A stretch of 64,000 bases of DNA from Dyadobacter jejuensis (GCF_003149085.1 NZ_QGDT01000002.1:627508-691507), one strand, 5' to 3'. Positions 1 to 9,448 are shown, counted from the stretch's first letter. Notes: generated from the letters alone by a model not told the origin. Translations and numbers: made by a program.

Positions 1-540
1 GCTGGTCCATACAAAACAGTTTCCAACAACGGATCACTTACGTTTTATGATGAAGAAGGGAATGAGATTGGTCGGCATCAGTTAAAGTCAAATCCATATA
101 CTGATCTGGTTAGGCAAATAAAAGCTGCGAAACCGAACGAAATAAATAAGATCGCCAATGGGGTAATGGGTAATCCACTGATCAACGAAGTCGAAATCAA
201 CCAGGTAGCTTCGGAAAAAAAAGCGAAGATTCAAAGACAGGGGAATATTACCCGATTTGAATTTGAACATCAGGATGAATCAGACAAAGCAGTGCCCAAT
301 AAATTAATCACCCAAGTTTATGACTTTAAGGCGAACCGGCTTTTGGAAACGAGCATGTTTGCGAAGGATTCAAAAAAGCTCCTGATGCGATCTGTGTTGT
401 TTTATGATCAGGTCGATAAGGGTAATAGGGTAAACCGAACTTTGAATGAAAGTTACAGCACGGACTTAGTTTCCGGAGTAGAGACGAGACATTATAGAGA
501 GGATTTTTATTCGAATATGGAGGTCGTCGTCAATAGGTGA
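1..540 (+). CDS. Hypothetical protein, 5' end outside the window
   Basis: The frame is open from base 1, so the gene starts upstream; at least 179 residues are visible before the TGA at 538-540. I do not recognise the family. The visible part is hydrophilic and mixed charge, with no membrane segment, and reads like a secreted or periplasmic beta-rich protein (it contains YDEEGNEIG near its visible start). An internal ATG at 166 is possible but the codons before it are equally protein-like, so it is probably not the start. It ends 35 bases before the lipase start and is likely cotranscribed with it. Confidence 0.6.
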   Translation, partial: AGPYKTVSNNGSLTFYDEEGNEIGRHQLKSNPYTDLVRQIKAAKPNEINKIANGVMGNPLINEVEINQVASEKKAKIQRQGNITRFEFEHQDESDKAVPNKLITQVYDFKANRLLETSMFAKDSKKLLMRSVLFYDQVDKGNRVNRTLNESYSTDLVSGVETRHYREDFYSNMEVVVNR

Positions 541-575
541 CCAACAACCTATTCTATAAACTAAATAAAAAAACT

Positions 576-1832
576 ATGAAAAATTTAAACAAATTCTGGT
601 TTTTACTTCTGTTTTTGTATGCTTCTATTTCCCTTGCACAACAACGTGGAGTAGATTGGATACATGGCATGGGAGGCGATGCCACATCTTTGGAAGAAGT
701 GGCTAATTATTATCAAAATGTGCAAAATCGTCCCATTATTTCGCCCACAAGGCATTCTTACGTTACGAATAATGGTGTTTTAGCCATGGCATCCGGAGTT
801 CAAGGGTTAACTGGTGGAGCAAATCGTATAGCCATAAGCCATAGTATGGGAGGAGTAGCAGTTAGGCAGGTTGATATTTGGAATCAAGGACAATGGAGCG
901 GAATCGTTACAATGGGAGCTCCATTGAGAGGGGCTAGGATTGCAAATTCTGCTCAAAACGGTACTTCTGTCAATTTTATCAACAATGCAATTTACCAAAT
1001 GATGAAAGGACCAAATGCCGGAACTTCCATGACATCCCTGGTACCTGGGTTTGGCATCCGAATTGCACAAGGCAATACTCTGCTTAATGAGGTAATATAC
1101 TCCGTAAATGTGGGTCAGCTGGCGACTCAAACCATTATGAACCAGGTTGGCCTAGTCGGTCAAACGGCAACTGATTTAGCACAAGGTTCTGGCTATATGA
1201 CGGGCATTGCCGGCACCCACACTAACACACCCAAAATTTTCATTTGGGGTAGCGAAACAGATCCAATTTTTTGGCGGACGATGGGCAGCATGGACGGGCA
1301 TGGAGATGAATGGGGACGTGTTATTTCGAGAGATATTTACGGATTATATAAGTTTATTTCAGATGCGGAATACGTCCATCAGGTATTATATCCTTGGTCT
1401 CTTTTAATTCATGGAAACCGTGGTGACGCTTGGAAAGCGGGATACCAATGGGTGGATACTGGAGCAAATGACGGTTGGAGAAACGTAATTGGGGCAAAAT
1501 ATACCGAAACAGGTTCCTATATCAATCGGATCATCACCTGTGACTCTTATGGATGGCAGCAATGCTACGCCTCCAACCCTCCTCCAGGCTATTGCGAAAA
1601 CGTAGCCTGTGCCAGGGAAGAGACCGTCTACTTTGCCATCTACCACGACGAACCCAGCGATGGAATCGTACCTGCATCCTCTCAACGAAATGATAATGGA
1701 GGATGGTGGGGATTCCCACTAGAAGCTCCCGGGGTTAATCATAGGGAAATGCGGAATGCTGAAAAAATCAGCTCTTCACTCAGCTGGGTACTTGACGGAG
1801 GAACGAATGAAAATATATTTAGAATTCGATAA
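576..1832 (+). CDS. Secreted lipase/esterase-like alpha/beta hydrolase
   Basis: A 418-residue protein with an N-terminal signal peptide (MKNLNKFWFLLLFLYASISLAQ). The ATG at 576 was chosen over an upstream GTG because it begins the signal peptide. A lipase-type nucleophile elbow SHSMGG places the likely catalytic Ser at residue 90. The C-terminal part holds SDGIVP (Asp about 362) and VNHREM (His about 389), the expected order of a Ser-Asp-His triad. The final 80 residues are duplicated as an orphan fragment at 3225-3481. A beta-propeller lipoprotein starts 4 bases after its stop. Enzyme class is inferred from motifs; the substrate is unknown. By context it may be an effector whose partner is the neighbouring lipoprotein. 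Confidence 0.75.
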   Translation: MKNLNKFWFLLLFLYASISLAQQRGVDWIHGMGGDATSLEEVANYYQNVQNRPIISPTRHSYVTNNGVLAMASGVQGLTGGANRIAISHSMGGVAVRQVDIWNQGQWSGIVTMGAPLRGARIANSAQNGTSVNFINNAIYQMMKGPNAGTSMTSLVPGFGIRIAQGNTLLNEVIYSVNVGQLATQTIMNQVGLVGQTATDLAQGSGYMTGIAGTHTNTPKIFIWGSETDPIFWRTMGSMDGHGDEWGRVISRDIYGLYKFISDAEYVHQVLYPWSLLIHGNRGDAWKAGYQWVDTGANDGWRNVIGAKYTETGSYINRIITCDSYGWQQCYASNPPPGYCENVACAREETVYFAIYHDEPSDGIVPASSQRNDNGGWWGFPLEAPGVNHREMRNAEKISSSLSWVLDGGTNENIFRIR

Positions 1833-1836
1833 GGTT

Positions 1837-3150
1837 ATGACGCGAAAACTAATACTCCCTTTTTTTGTACAATTATCGGTGCTACTCTTATCTTGTAGCC
1901 CCAATAAGGTACAAACTAAATACGATCACGAAGGGGTTGTAACTCAACTTCCATATCTCTGGAGATCTTCAATTAGCGACGGAACGGTAGGAACGAAACT
2001 ATACCTAGGTTACACAATTAAGGATAATTCCATATTATGCGAAATAAAACAAAAGTCGACTATCTCAGATCCCAATTGGGAATCTTCAATTGCATTAAAA
2101 AGCGTAAAAACCGGTAAGGATATATGGATATGGAACGATTTATTTGACAAGGAATTAATCCGCACCCTAAATGATGATATCGTTATAGAAAATGACAAAA
2201 TATGGATTCATGATCTGATGGCTGATTACTGTATCGACGCACGGGATGGAAAAACAATTTGGAAAACCCTGCGCACTTTTCCCTCATATTCAGAGGCTTG
2301 TAATATTGGTGACCAATACTTCTTTGCGGCAAATGGAATACAGTCCTCACTGCATGAAAAACGAGCAGACAGTTTCTTTAGATATCTTATAAATGGCAAG
2401 GGATTTATTGAAATTGGGCAACCTTTGTATTCAGACAGATACAAGAGTAGTAATAACAACTATTTTGGTAGTATAAAGAACATAACGGCATTTTCAAGAG
2501 ATAAATCTGATTTTTTAGTAGTTCCATTTGTAGAACAAGGGCCAGCTACTGGCTCATCAGCCAACTATAATCCTATTCAAACATTCTATGGGCTATTCAA
2601 CATAACAGAAGGAGTTTGGATATATGAAAGAATACCGCTTAGTGAAAAAGAAGAAGGGGGAATTATGGGAATCAAGCCTATTATACAAGGTGACAAAGTC
2701 TATCTCACATCGGCGGCCTACGTATATTGTTTTAATGTTTTAAACGGTGAACAAATATGGAAAAAAAAACTAACTAATGATTTTAGTGCCGTTCTGGACA
2801 TGATTTTGGCAGAAGACAAGTTGCTCCTTAATCTATTTAATGCCAAACTCTATTGTGTGGATGCCCAAACGGGAAAACTGTTATGGACGCAAAAATCCAG
2901 TGGCATATCCGGCGATCTGTACCACCAAAATGGCGTCGTTTACTGGATACCATTAGGCAATCTTAGAGCAGTAGATCTGGAGACTGGAAAATTACTATGG
3001 AATTTAGATACTATTGAGCGCGAATCAGTCAAGTCTAACAAATCGGAATGGCACGGTTTCGTTACCGGTATCCCCGGCAAAAACGGAGAAAAAGGGAAGA
3101 TCTTCGCTACTTCGGATCATTATTTGTATTGCTTTGAGGCGATTAGGTAG
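1837..3150 (+). CDS. PQQ-like beta-propeller lipoprotein, copy 1
   Basis: A 437-residue protein. The ATG at 1837 lies directly before a lipoprotein signal (VLLLSC, Cys 20); an upstream in-frame start would overlap the lipase gene and bury the signal. Several blades carry the PQQ-like pattern D-x-x-T/N-G-x-x-x-W, for example DAQTGKLLW and DLETGKLLW. Such propellers usually bind proteins or act in assembly; no enzymatic role is evident. It is 4 bases downstream of the lipase, so translational coupling is likely. A paralogue lies at 3484-4800, and the last 90 bases of the two genes are almost identical, which points to recent duplication or gene conversion. An immunity-like role against the lipase is a hypothesis. 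Confidence 0.75.
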   Translation: MTRKLILPFFVQLSVLLLSCSPNKVQTKYDHEGVVTQLPYLWRSSISDGTVGTKLYLGYTIKDNSILCEIKQKSTISDPNWESSIALKSVKTGKDIWIWNDLFDKELIRTLNDDIVIENDKIWIHDLMADYCIDARDGKTIWKTLRTFPSYSEACNIGDQYFFAANGIQSSLHEKRADSFFRYLINGKGFIEIGQPLYSDRYKSSNNNYFGSIKNITAFSRDKSDFLVVPFVEQGPATGSSANYNPIQTFYGLFNITEGVWIYERIPLSEKEEGGIMGIKPIIQGDKVYLTSAAYVYCFNVLNGEQIWKKKLTNDFSAVLDMILAEDKLLLNLFNAKLYCVDAQTGKLLWTQKSSGISGDLYHQNGVVYWIPLGNLRAVDLETGKLLWNLDTIERESVKSNKSEWHGFVTGIPGKNGEKGKIFATSDHYLYCFEAIR

Positions 3151-3224
3151 CGAAACAAGCTTTCTTATCGCATAAAAGGGATTCTGTGATAGACATTGAT
3201 AGAGAAGCATCGGATAGGTCCGTA

Positions 3225-3481
3225 AATGCTACCCTCCTCCAGGCTATTGCGATAACGTGGCCTGTGCCAGGGAAGAGACCGTCTACATCTACCACGACGA
3301 ACCCAGCGATGGAATCGTACCTGCATCCTCTCAACGAAATGATAATGGAGGATGGTGGGGATATAAACTGGAAGCTCCCGGGGTAAATCATAGGGAGATG
3401 AGGACAGTAGATAGGATATCTCCTTCCTTGAATTGGGTTCTAAACGGAGGTTATGAAGCATCATACTTTTCAATTCAATAG
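3225..3481 (+). pseudogene. Orphan C-terminal fragment of the secreted lipase
   Basis: This stretch repeats the C-terminal coding part of the lipase at 576-1832, starting around PPPGYC and running to its own stop at 3481. It keeps the SDGIVP and VNHREM segments that carry the presumed catalytic Asp and His but lacks the signal peptide and the nucleophile Ser. An in-frame stop lies just upstream, and the only candidate start is GTG at 3257, so it is probably not translated alone. Two residues (FA) are missing relative to the full copy and the last 20 residues differ. It sits 2 bases before the second propeller lipoprotein, so the pair lipase-tail plus lipoprotein has been duplicated as a unit. 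Confidence 0.7.
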
Positions 3482-3483
3482 AA

Positions 3484-4800
3484 ATGTCCATTTCTTTTAG
3501 AATCATCTACATACTTTCCTTCTGCTTGCTCTTTGCATGCAAGCAGAAGGAAATAAACACCCAAAAAATCGATGGTGTAGTGACTCAACTTTCCTATATA
3601 TGGAAGTCATCCATCAGTTCAACAGACCGAATTGGAGCAGACTTTTATAGGGGATATGTGGTTAATGGACACGGTGTGCTTTGTTCATTTAAGTCCTGGT
3701 CTAATGGGCAAGGTTCCACACGGCAATCCTATCTGGTACTAAAAAATGTGGAAAATGGTAAGGATATTTGGAAATGGGATGCGTTAGTTAATAAGCGTTT
3801 TACACGTCCTCTTAAAAATAACGTTGTAATCCATAAGAACAATCTCTGGATACATGATGGCTATTCTGACTATTGCCTAAATGCCACGACGGGTCAAAGT
3901 GTATTCCAATTCACCAAGGATTTTTCAACAATTGCTGGAATTACTTCCATAGAAGACCAAATTTACTTTGTAGCAAACGGTCGTAACGCCAATCAAAAAG
4001 AGCAATTCGCTGACTCTTTTTACCAGTTAAATACAGTTGGATCAGGATTCACAGAAATGGACCAACCACCCTACAACCAGGAATATTCATACTACAACCA
4101 ATCAGGGTACTACATTGGCAGCATGATGAACCTAACCGCATTTAGGCATCATGAAACCGATTACTTGGTAGTGCCATATATGGAAATGGGTCCACCTTCA
4201 GTGGTGAATCCGGCAAAAAAAACCAACAGAACTTTCTTTGGCCTGTATAATCTAAGCGATAGAAAATGGGCATTTGACCGTATCTCGATAAGCTTTCCTG
4301 ATGAAATTGTGACCCAAAGTAATGTTCCAATTGTCTATGACAATTCTGTTATACTTTCTTGTGGTCCATTTGTTTATGCCTTTGAACTCTTTACAGGTAA
4401 GAGAAAATGGGAACGTAGATTGACCAACGCCCCAACTTCTCCAATCGATATGCTATTAGCCAATAATGTCCTTATAGTAAATATGGGTGATGCGTTATTA
4501 TACGGTGTAGATGTTTCAACTGGAAAAGTATTATGGACGCAAAAATCAAGTGGTATCTCAAGCGATTTGTACCATCAAAATGGCGTCGTTTATTGGATAC
4601 CCAGCAAGAATCTAAGAGCCGTCGACTTGGAAACTGGCAAGCTCTTATGGGATATGCCTTCTATCGACCAGGTACAAGAACCTGGGAGCGAATCAGTCTG
4701 GTGGGGTTTCGTTACCGGTATCCCCGGCAAAAACGGGGAAAAAGGAAAGATCTTCGCTACTTCGGATCATTATTTGTATTGCTTTGAGGCGATTAGGTAG
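3484..4800 (+). CDS. PQQ-like beta-propeller lipoprotein, copy 2
   Basis: A 438-residue paralogue of 1837-3150. It begins with a lipoprotein signal peptide (SFCLLFAC, Cys 19) and carries propeller blades such as DVSTGKVLW and DLETGKLLW. The N-terminal two thirds have clearly diverged from copy 1 while the last 30 residues (from GFVTGIPGKNGEKG) are identical, with only a couple of base differences over 90 bp. It follows the orphan lipase tail after 2 bases. It is probably anchored at the outer or inner membrane by its lipid; function unknown, with immunity or chaperone for the lipase as a context-based guess. Confidence 0.72.
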   Translation: MSISFRIIYILSFCLLFACKQKEINTQKIDGVVTQLSYIWKSSISSTDRIGADFYRGYVVNGHGVLCSFKSWSNGQGSTRQSYLVLKNVENGKDIWKWDALVNKRFTRPLKNNVVIHKNNLWIHDGYSDYCLNATTGQSVFQFTKDFSTIAGITSIEDQIYFVANGRNANQKEQFADSFYQLNTVGSGFTEMDQPPYNQEYSYYNQSGYYIGSMMNLTAFRHHETDYLVVPYMEMGPPSVVNPAKKTNRTFFGLYNLSDRKWAFDRISISFPDEIVTQSNVPIVYDNSVILSCGPFVYAFELFTGKRKWERRLTNAPTSPIDMLLANNVLIVNMGDALLYGVDVSTGKVLWTQKSSGISSDLYHQNGVVYWIPSKNLRAVDLETGKLLWDMPSIDQVQEPGSESVWWGFVTGIPGKNGEKGKIFATSDHYLYCFEAIR

Positions 4801-5038
4801 ATACGATTTGACGAACCCAAAACGACAACCTAATCGGCCAGTGGCGGACCCTAAAGCAACCTTACTATAAATTAGTAGAACTAATTAGATTTCCTTCTAT
4901 TCCATTTAGTAAGTTTTTGGCAAAACCAATTATAATTTTGATTAAATTTAATATTCCCAATGAACCTTATCATTGGACAAGGGCCTTTTTTCTGGCTTTT
5001 ATAATAGGCCCGCTCCACCGTTAAACGGCCTTTCAACG

Positions 5039-5647
5039 ATGAAAACACTTACAAAAATTCTTCTGAGCCTGATCCTACTGCTTAGCTGGTCTTGCAGCAA
5101 AGACGAGGCAGTATTGCCCGAGGGCTATTCTGCTAACATCAGAGGAATCATTTCCCCTGATATTTTCTCCAAATTGACCAATACGGGAATGAAATTTAAT
5201 CCTGGCACTAACCCACCAGACCTAAGTGGTATTTATGTACTCAATCCCTTTGTGTTGGTGGCCGACTGGGATCCCAACGACCAGTCGGATGTAGGGACCG
5301 TATGCAGCTGCAATGCCGTTGTCCGGTTTACCAACCAGAGTGCTAATAAGCAATCTATCCATGTAGACCTCAAGTTGGGTACTGGGAGTAATTTTACTTG
5401 GAATGGTTACCTCTCTGGCGAAGGGAACAAGTTCACCTTTTTTGTCGACTGGAATGGAACTTTCGATGGAGAGCCTGCCCAATTTGTCACCGTTATTTCC
5501 GGCGAGATTTCGGCGAGTGGGTTGCTCAATTACTACGACGCCGCCTATATTAAAGGAAAAGGGTCCAACTCTCCCAATGTGTTGGTAGGCGAATTTCGGA
5601 TTCGCTTCGATCATGACGGATTCTCCGAACCCACAATGGTTTTTTAA
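5039..5647 (+). CDS. Hypothetical lipoprotein
   Basis: A 202-residue protein. The ATG at 5039 was chosen because it starts a clear lipoprotein signal (LLLSWSC, Cys 19). The mature part is rich in Asn, Gly and aromatic residues, with short hydrophobic strands, and probably folds as a beta-sandwich. I do not recognise the family. It stands alone between the propeller lipoproteins and the kelch gene, with more than 200 bases free on each side. Confidence 0.6.
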   Translation: MKTLTKILLSLILLLSWSCSKDEAVLPEGYSANIRGIISPDIFSKLTNTGMKFNPGTNPPDLSGIYVLNPFVLVADWDPNDQSDVGTVCSCNAVVRFTNQSANKQSIHVDLKLGTGSNFTWNGYLSGEGNKFTFFVDWNGTFDGEPAQFVTVISGEISASGLLNYYDAAYIKGKGSNSPNVLVGEFRIRFDHDGFSEPTMVF

Positions 5648-5864
5648 TGCGAACCGCATTTCCCACCCTATAGCCCCTTGACCAGTCGGGTTACCAGTGA
5701 GTTTCCCAGTGGGGCCAGGGGCGATGCCCCACCCAATATACCAGAAAGAAATATCGGCTTGCAGCTCCATGCTCAAGCACATGCATCGTAATTCCCAAAA
5801 AGGTTGTAACTTATTCTTAAATTGCACTATTTAGCAGCCCGATTGCATTCAAAACCTTGCCGAT

Positions 5865-6857
5865 ATGAAAAAAGGAACAACCTTACAACGAGCCCTTTGG
5901 GCAGCCTTTTTGGCCTTAATAGGCCTAAGTCAGCCTGTAGCCGCCCAGATGTGGAAGGCCATGGAACCCGAAACCCTTCCTATAAAAAGGCATGAAAATG
6001 CCATGGCAGAAGTCAATGGCAAACTGTACCTAATAGGCGGACGGGGGGTAAAGGCCGTTAATCAGTACGACCCTAAAAAGGACAGTTGGTCTACACTGGT
6101 AGAAACACCCTTGGAGATGAGTCATTTTCAAGCTGTTACCTATAAAGATGAAATATGGGTTCTCGGTGCCTTTACGGGCTCCTATCCCCATGAAGTCCCT
6201 ATCCCCAATGTTTATATTTTTAACCCCAGCAGCAACAGCTGGCGACAAGGCCCTGAAATACCTCAAGATCGGCGTAGGGGCGCCGCGGGCGCTTTTACCC
6301 ATAACGGCAAAATATATTTGGCTTGTGGCATTCAGGATGGTCACTGGGACGGGCAGGTGGCTTGGTTGGACGAATACGATCCTAAAACAAATACCTGGAC
6401 CAAACTTAGCGATGCCCCCCGCCCAAGGGATCATGTGCAGGTAGCCCTGCTCAACAATAAACTGTACGTGGCTGGAGGGCGACTTTCTAGTGCCAAAACC
6501 AAGGACACCTTCACCCTAACAGTCAAAGAAGTGGACGTTTACGACTTTGACAAAGGCACTTGGAGTACCCTGGCAGAAGAAAACAATATTCCTACCCCAA
6601 GGGCAGGCTGCACGGCCGTTGCCTATAAAAACAAAATACTGGTTATTGGGGGTGAAAGCGGGGCACAAACACAGGCCCATGCCGAAGTAGAGGCCTTTAA
6701 TCCCAAAACCAACCAATGGGAGAAACTCCCCTCCTTACACCAGGGGCGCCATGGTACCCAGGCGGTCTTTCTCAACAAGAAGGTGTATATCAGTGCCGGA
6801 TCGGCCAACAGAGGAGGAGGCCCCGAGCTCAATGACCTGGAGGTCCTCGTAAAATAA
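5865..6857 (+). CDS. Secreted kelch-repeat beta-propeller protein
   Basis: A 330-residue protein with a signal peptide ending near PVAAQ. About five to six kelch units follow, recognisable as GKLYLIGGRG, DEIWVLGAF, GKIYLACG, NKLYVAGG and NKILVIGGES, each followed by a Y/F-x-P or W-spaced strand such as YDPKKDSW. That is enough for a single six-bladed propeller covering the mature chain. Kelch propellers of this size often bind or modify glycans (NanM-like sialate mutarotases belong here), but no active-site signature is assigned. The M1 peptidase starts 29 bases after its stop, so the two may be cotranscribed. Confidence 0.8.
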   Translation: MKKGTTLQRALWAAFLALIGLSQPVAAQMWKAMEPETLPIKRHENAMAEVNGKLYLIGGRGVKAVNQYDPKKDSWSTLVETPLEMSHFQAVTYKDEIWVLGAFTGSYPHEVPIPNVYIFNPSSNSWRQGPEIPQDRRRGAAGAFTHNGKIYLACGIQDGHWDGQVAWLDEYDPKTNTWTKLSDAPRPRDHVQVALLNNKLYVAGGRLSSAKTKDTFTLTVKEVDVYDFDKGTWSTLAEENNIPTPRAGCTAVAYKNKILVIGGESGAQTQAHAEVEAFNPKTNQWEKLPSLHQGRHGTQAVFLNKKVYISAGSANRGGGPELNDLEVLVK

Positions 6858-6886
6858 TAACCCCTCATTTCATTTACTTACATTCG

Positions 6887-8506
6887 ATGTTCCGATTACT
6901 CAGTCTGTTTTTAGTTTTACTCATCACCATTCCTACTTTTGCTCAGAAGCGCTCCTTCACCAGAGCCGATACCCTCCGGGGAGCCATCACAGCCGAAAGA
7001 GCCTGGTGGGACTTGACGTACTATCATTTAAGCGTTACCCCCAACCCCCAGGACAGTACCCTGCAAGGAAGCAACCTGGTAGGTTACACCCCCGTGGCGG
7101 CGGGCCAACGTATGCAAATAGACCTGCAAGAGCCTATGCAGATAGACCAGGTGACGCAGCATGGTAAACCGCTAACCTTCGCCAGGGAAGGCAATGCCTA
7201 TTGGATTACCCTGGAGGAAAAACAACAGCTAGGCCAGCCCGACAGCCTGCTAATCCGCTATTCGGGCCGGCCCCGACTGGCCAAAAATCCGCCCTGGGAT
7301 GGAGGGGTACAATGGAAAATCGACGCCAACGGCCTGCCCTATATCGCTACCTCCTGCCAAGGCCTGGGCGCCAGCGTATGGTGGCCCTGCAAAGACCATA
7401 TGTACGACGAGGCCGACAGCATGCGCATCAGCATTCGGGCGCCCAAAGGCGTATCCGATGTTTCGAATGGACAGCTCGAGAGTACCACCACCCATACCGA
7501 CGGGAGTCGTACCTTCACCTGGGTGGTTCGCAACCCCATCAACAATTATGGGGTCAATATGAACATAGCAGATTATGTTAGCTGGGAGGAAGTGTATGAC
7601 GGCGAAAAGGGCCTCCTAAAGCTTGGCTATTACGCACGTAGGGAAGACGAAGAAAAAGCCAGAAAACAGTACCAGCAAGTCCCTCAAATGTTGAAGGCCT
7701 TCGAACATTGGTTTGGCCCCTACCCATTTTACGAAGATGGATACAAGATCGTCCAGGTGCCTTATTTGGGTATGGAACACCAGAGCTCGGTGACCTATGG
7801 CAACCAATTTGCCAATGGATACTTGGGGCGCGACTTATCTAAAACCGGCTGGGGGCTTAAGTGGGACTTTATCATCGTCCACGAGAGCGGCCACGAATGG
7901 TTCGCCAACAACATCACCTATCGTGATGCTGCCGATATGTGGATACACGAGAGTTTTACCAATTACTCCGAATCCCTCTATACCGAATACTATTATGGCA
8001 AGGAGGCCGGTGCCGACTACGTGATAGGGACCCGTGCCAACATCGCCAACGATATTCCCATTATAGGGGTTTACGGAGTCAATCAAGAAGGATCCAAGGA
8101 CATGTATTACAAGGGAGGGAATATGCTGCATACCATCCGCCAGTTGGTAGCTAACGACCAAAAATGGCGGCAGATCCTTAGAGGTTTGAATCAGGAGTTT
8201 TACCATCAGACGGTTACCAGCGCCCAGATCGAAAACTATGTAAGCCAAAAGTCCGGCATGGACCTTAGCAAGGTATTCGACCAATATCTGCGCGATATCC
8301 GTATCCCTACACTGGAATACCGGCCTGTACGTAAAGGCTATGAATACCGATGGACCCAGGCCGTAGATGGCTTTGAAATGCCTATTAAGATACAACTGGG
8401 CGGCAAAACTAAATCCCTTAGGCCAACCAGCTATTGGAAAAAAGTAAAGGGCAGCGGTGCCCTCACCGTCGACAGAAATTATTATGTACGCAGCAAGGAG
8501 GTGTAG
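6887..8506 (+). CDS. M1-family zinc metallopeptidase, secreted
   Basis: A 539-residue protein with a signal peptide ending near TFAQ. It has the gluzincin signature H332-E-S-G-H336 followed 18 residues later by Glu 355 (WIHESFTNYSE), the usual zinc ligands of M1 aminopeptidases. An exopeptidase motif of the GxMEN type appears as GMEHQ. An N-terminal beta-domain precedes the catalytic domain. At 539 residues it lacks the large C-terminal helical domain of ERAP/PepN types, like many short Bacteroidota M1 peptidases. It probably trims peptides in the periplasm or at the surface. The stop lies at 8506 and no gene follows on this strand. Confidence 0.88.
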   Translation: MFRLLSLFLVLLITIPTFAQKRSFTRADTLRGAITAERAWWDLTYYHLSVTPNPQDSTLQGSNLVGYTPVAAGQRMQIDLQEPMQIDQVTQHGKPLTFAREGNAYWITLEEKQQLGQPDSLLIRYSGRPRLAKNPPWDGGVQWKIDANGLPYIATSCQGLGASVWWPCKDHMYDEADSMRISIRAPKGVSDVSNGQLESTTTHTDGSRTFTWVVRNPINNYGVNMNIADYVSWEEVYDGEKGLLKLGYYARREDEEKARKQYQQVPQMLKAFEHWFGPYPFYEDGYKIVQVPYLGMEHQSSVTYGNQFANGYLGRDLSKTGWGLKWDFIIVHESGHEWFANNITYRDAADMWIHESFTNYSESLYTEYYYGKEAGADYVIGTRANIANDIPIIGVYGVNQEGSKDMYYKGGNMLHTIRQLVANDQKWRQILRGLNQEFYHQTVTSAQIENYVSQKSGMDLSKVFDQYLRDIRIPTLEYRPVRKGYEYRWTQAVDGFEMPIKIQLGGKTKSLRPTSYWKKVKGSGALTVDRNYYVRSKEV

Positions 8507-8788
8507 CAGTACGGACGGCCTTAACGACTAGGATTCACCCCCATTTATCTTTGCCAGGACCAAGATTCCGGCGGCCCCGTTTACGTTTCGTAGCCAAGGG
8601 TTTAAGCTGGGAGCGAAGTATATGATATCACGCAAAGAAAATCATCCATATGAACAGTAGTATTGGCCAGATCCTTTAACACAACCGGGACATGGGTAGC
8701 TACCAAAAAGGAAGTCTAGTTTTTAAGCGGAAAGAGCATTTTGAAAGTTTATGAAGATCGTTGATATCCATAGAATATGATTAAGTAA
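8507..8788. other. Intergenic region with no recognised gene
   Basis: AT-rich spacer between the M1 peptidase and the small membrane protein read from the other strand. Apart from one arm of an imperfect 21-bp direct repeat at 8718-8738 I see no gene or strong hairpin. Confidence 0.4.
8718..8738. repeat. Imperfect direct repeat flanking the small membrane ORF (arm 1)
   Basis: The 21 bases here match 9050-9070 at 19 positions (core AGCGGAAAG). The two arms bracket the small ORF at 8789-9034. This could be a trace of insertion or a shared binding site; it is short enough to be chance. Confidence 0.3.
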
Positions 8789-9034
8789 TCACCTATTTTT
8801 AAAGTAACAAATATGATTAATAATCATTATACTGGATCCAATTATCGAGCATATAGCCGATATTAAAGTAGTGGTATGTTTCGATGCGACACTTGCTATG
8901 CTATAACCTTCCTTTATAAAAAGGTAAATAATTATTCTAATAATGGCGCCTATCACCAATCCAAGTGCTAGGATATATAGTTTATTTTTCCTGGGTATTA
9001 AATGCATTATTATAAAATTAAAGGTTCTTCTCAT
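8789..9034 (-). CDS. Small hydrophobic membrane protein, immunity candidate
   Basis: An 81-residue ORF with two strongly hydrophobic stretches (about residues 19-37 and 57-76) separated by a short loop, and basic residues at the N-terminus. An internal Met at residue 10 could also be the start. No family is recognised. It is the last candidate gene of the minus-strand peptide locus, downstream of two double-glycine peptides and another small membrane protein. Small membrane proteins in that position are commonly self-immunity factors for bacteriocins, so that is the working guess. Coding status rests on the hydrophobic pattern and context only. Confidence 0.4.
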   Translation of the reverse strand: MRRTFNFIIMHLIPRKNKLYILALGLVIGAIIRIIIYLFIKEGYSIASVASKHTTTLISAICSIIGSSIMIINHICYFKNR

Positions 9035-9173
9035 CCCAGCACAGAGCCCAGTTTTTGAGCGGAAAGGGCAGTTCTATAAGTCAATCTGACCTTTCGCACC
9101 TGACAGCCTCCTAATTCGCCTAGGCTTTCTATTAAAAAACACATTTTGCTGATTTAAGTTGACCTAATAAATA

Positions 9174-9353
9174 CTAGTCGGAGCCGTTTAAAATCTTTTT
9201 GGCCAATAAGATTATAAGTATAAAATTTATAATAATACAAGCCAGCCAAAACCAACTATTGTCCCCTCCTACTTTTCTAAAAAGAAATAATCCAAAAAAC
9301 ATCAACAGGCCCATATATATGCCCTTTGCTGTATTAGAGTTTAACAATTTCAT
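9174..9353 (-). CDS. Very small membrane protein, immunity candidate
   Basis: A 59-residue ORF from ATG at 9353 to TAG at 9174-9176, starting MKLLNSNTAKG. It has two hydrophobic segments (about residues 13-25 and 34-50) separated by RKVGGDNSW and a short basic tail, so it probably spans the membrane twice. No family is recognised. It follows the second double-glycine peptide gene on the same strand after a hairpin that looks like a terminator. Position and form suggest an immunity or accessory protein for the peptides. Confidence 0.45.
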   Translation of the reverse strand: MKLLNSNTAKGIYMGLLMFFGLFLFRKVGGDNSWFWLACIIINFILIILLAKKILNGSD

Positions 9354-9410
9354 AAGGGTTGCAAGTAATTATATGCTTATCATTTTCAAGTAGAGTATAA
9401 CTTTAAACCA

Positions 9411-9438
9411 AAAGGCAGAGCTTACATATAAGCCTGCC
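9411..9438 (-). terminator. Probable intrinsic terminator after the second leader-peptide gene
   Basis: Read on the minus strand, GGCAGGCTTA and TAAGCTCTGCC pair around a TATG loop with one bulged base, followed by TTTT. It begins 11 bases past the stop of the 9449-9655 gene and before the 59-residue membrane protein, so it may set the peptide mRNA apart from the downstream genes. Confidence 0.55.
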
Positions 9439-9448
9439 TCCTAGTAAT

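Noticed and set aside
3025..3506. Several minus-strand frames opposite the lipase tail
   Set aside because: They mirror similar minus-strand frames opposite the lipase C-terminus (1404-1719), as expected from the duplicated sense sequence.
5222..5827. A 201-codon frame on the minus strand opposite the lipoprotein gene at 5039-5647
   Set aside because: The plus-strand gene has a clear lipoprotein signal and start; the opposite frame reads as its antisense shadow.
9199..9393. A 64-codon plus-strand frame
   Set aside because: The minus strand of the same stretch encodes a 59-residue protein with clear membrane segments and fits the locus orientation better.
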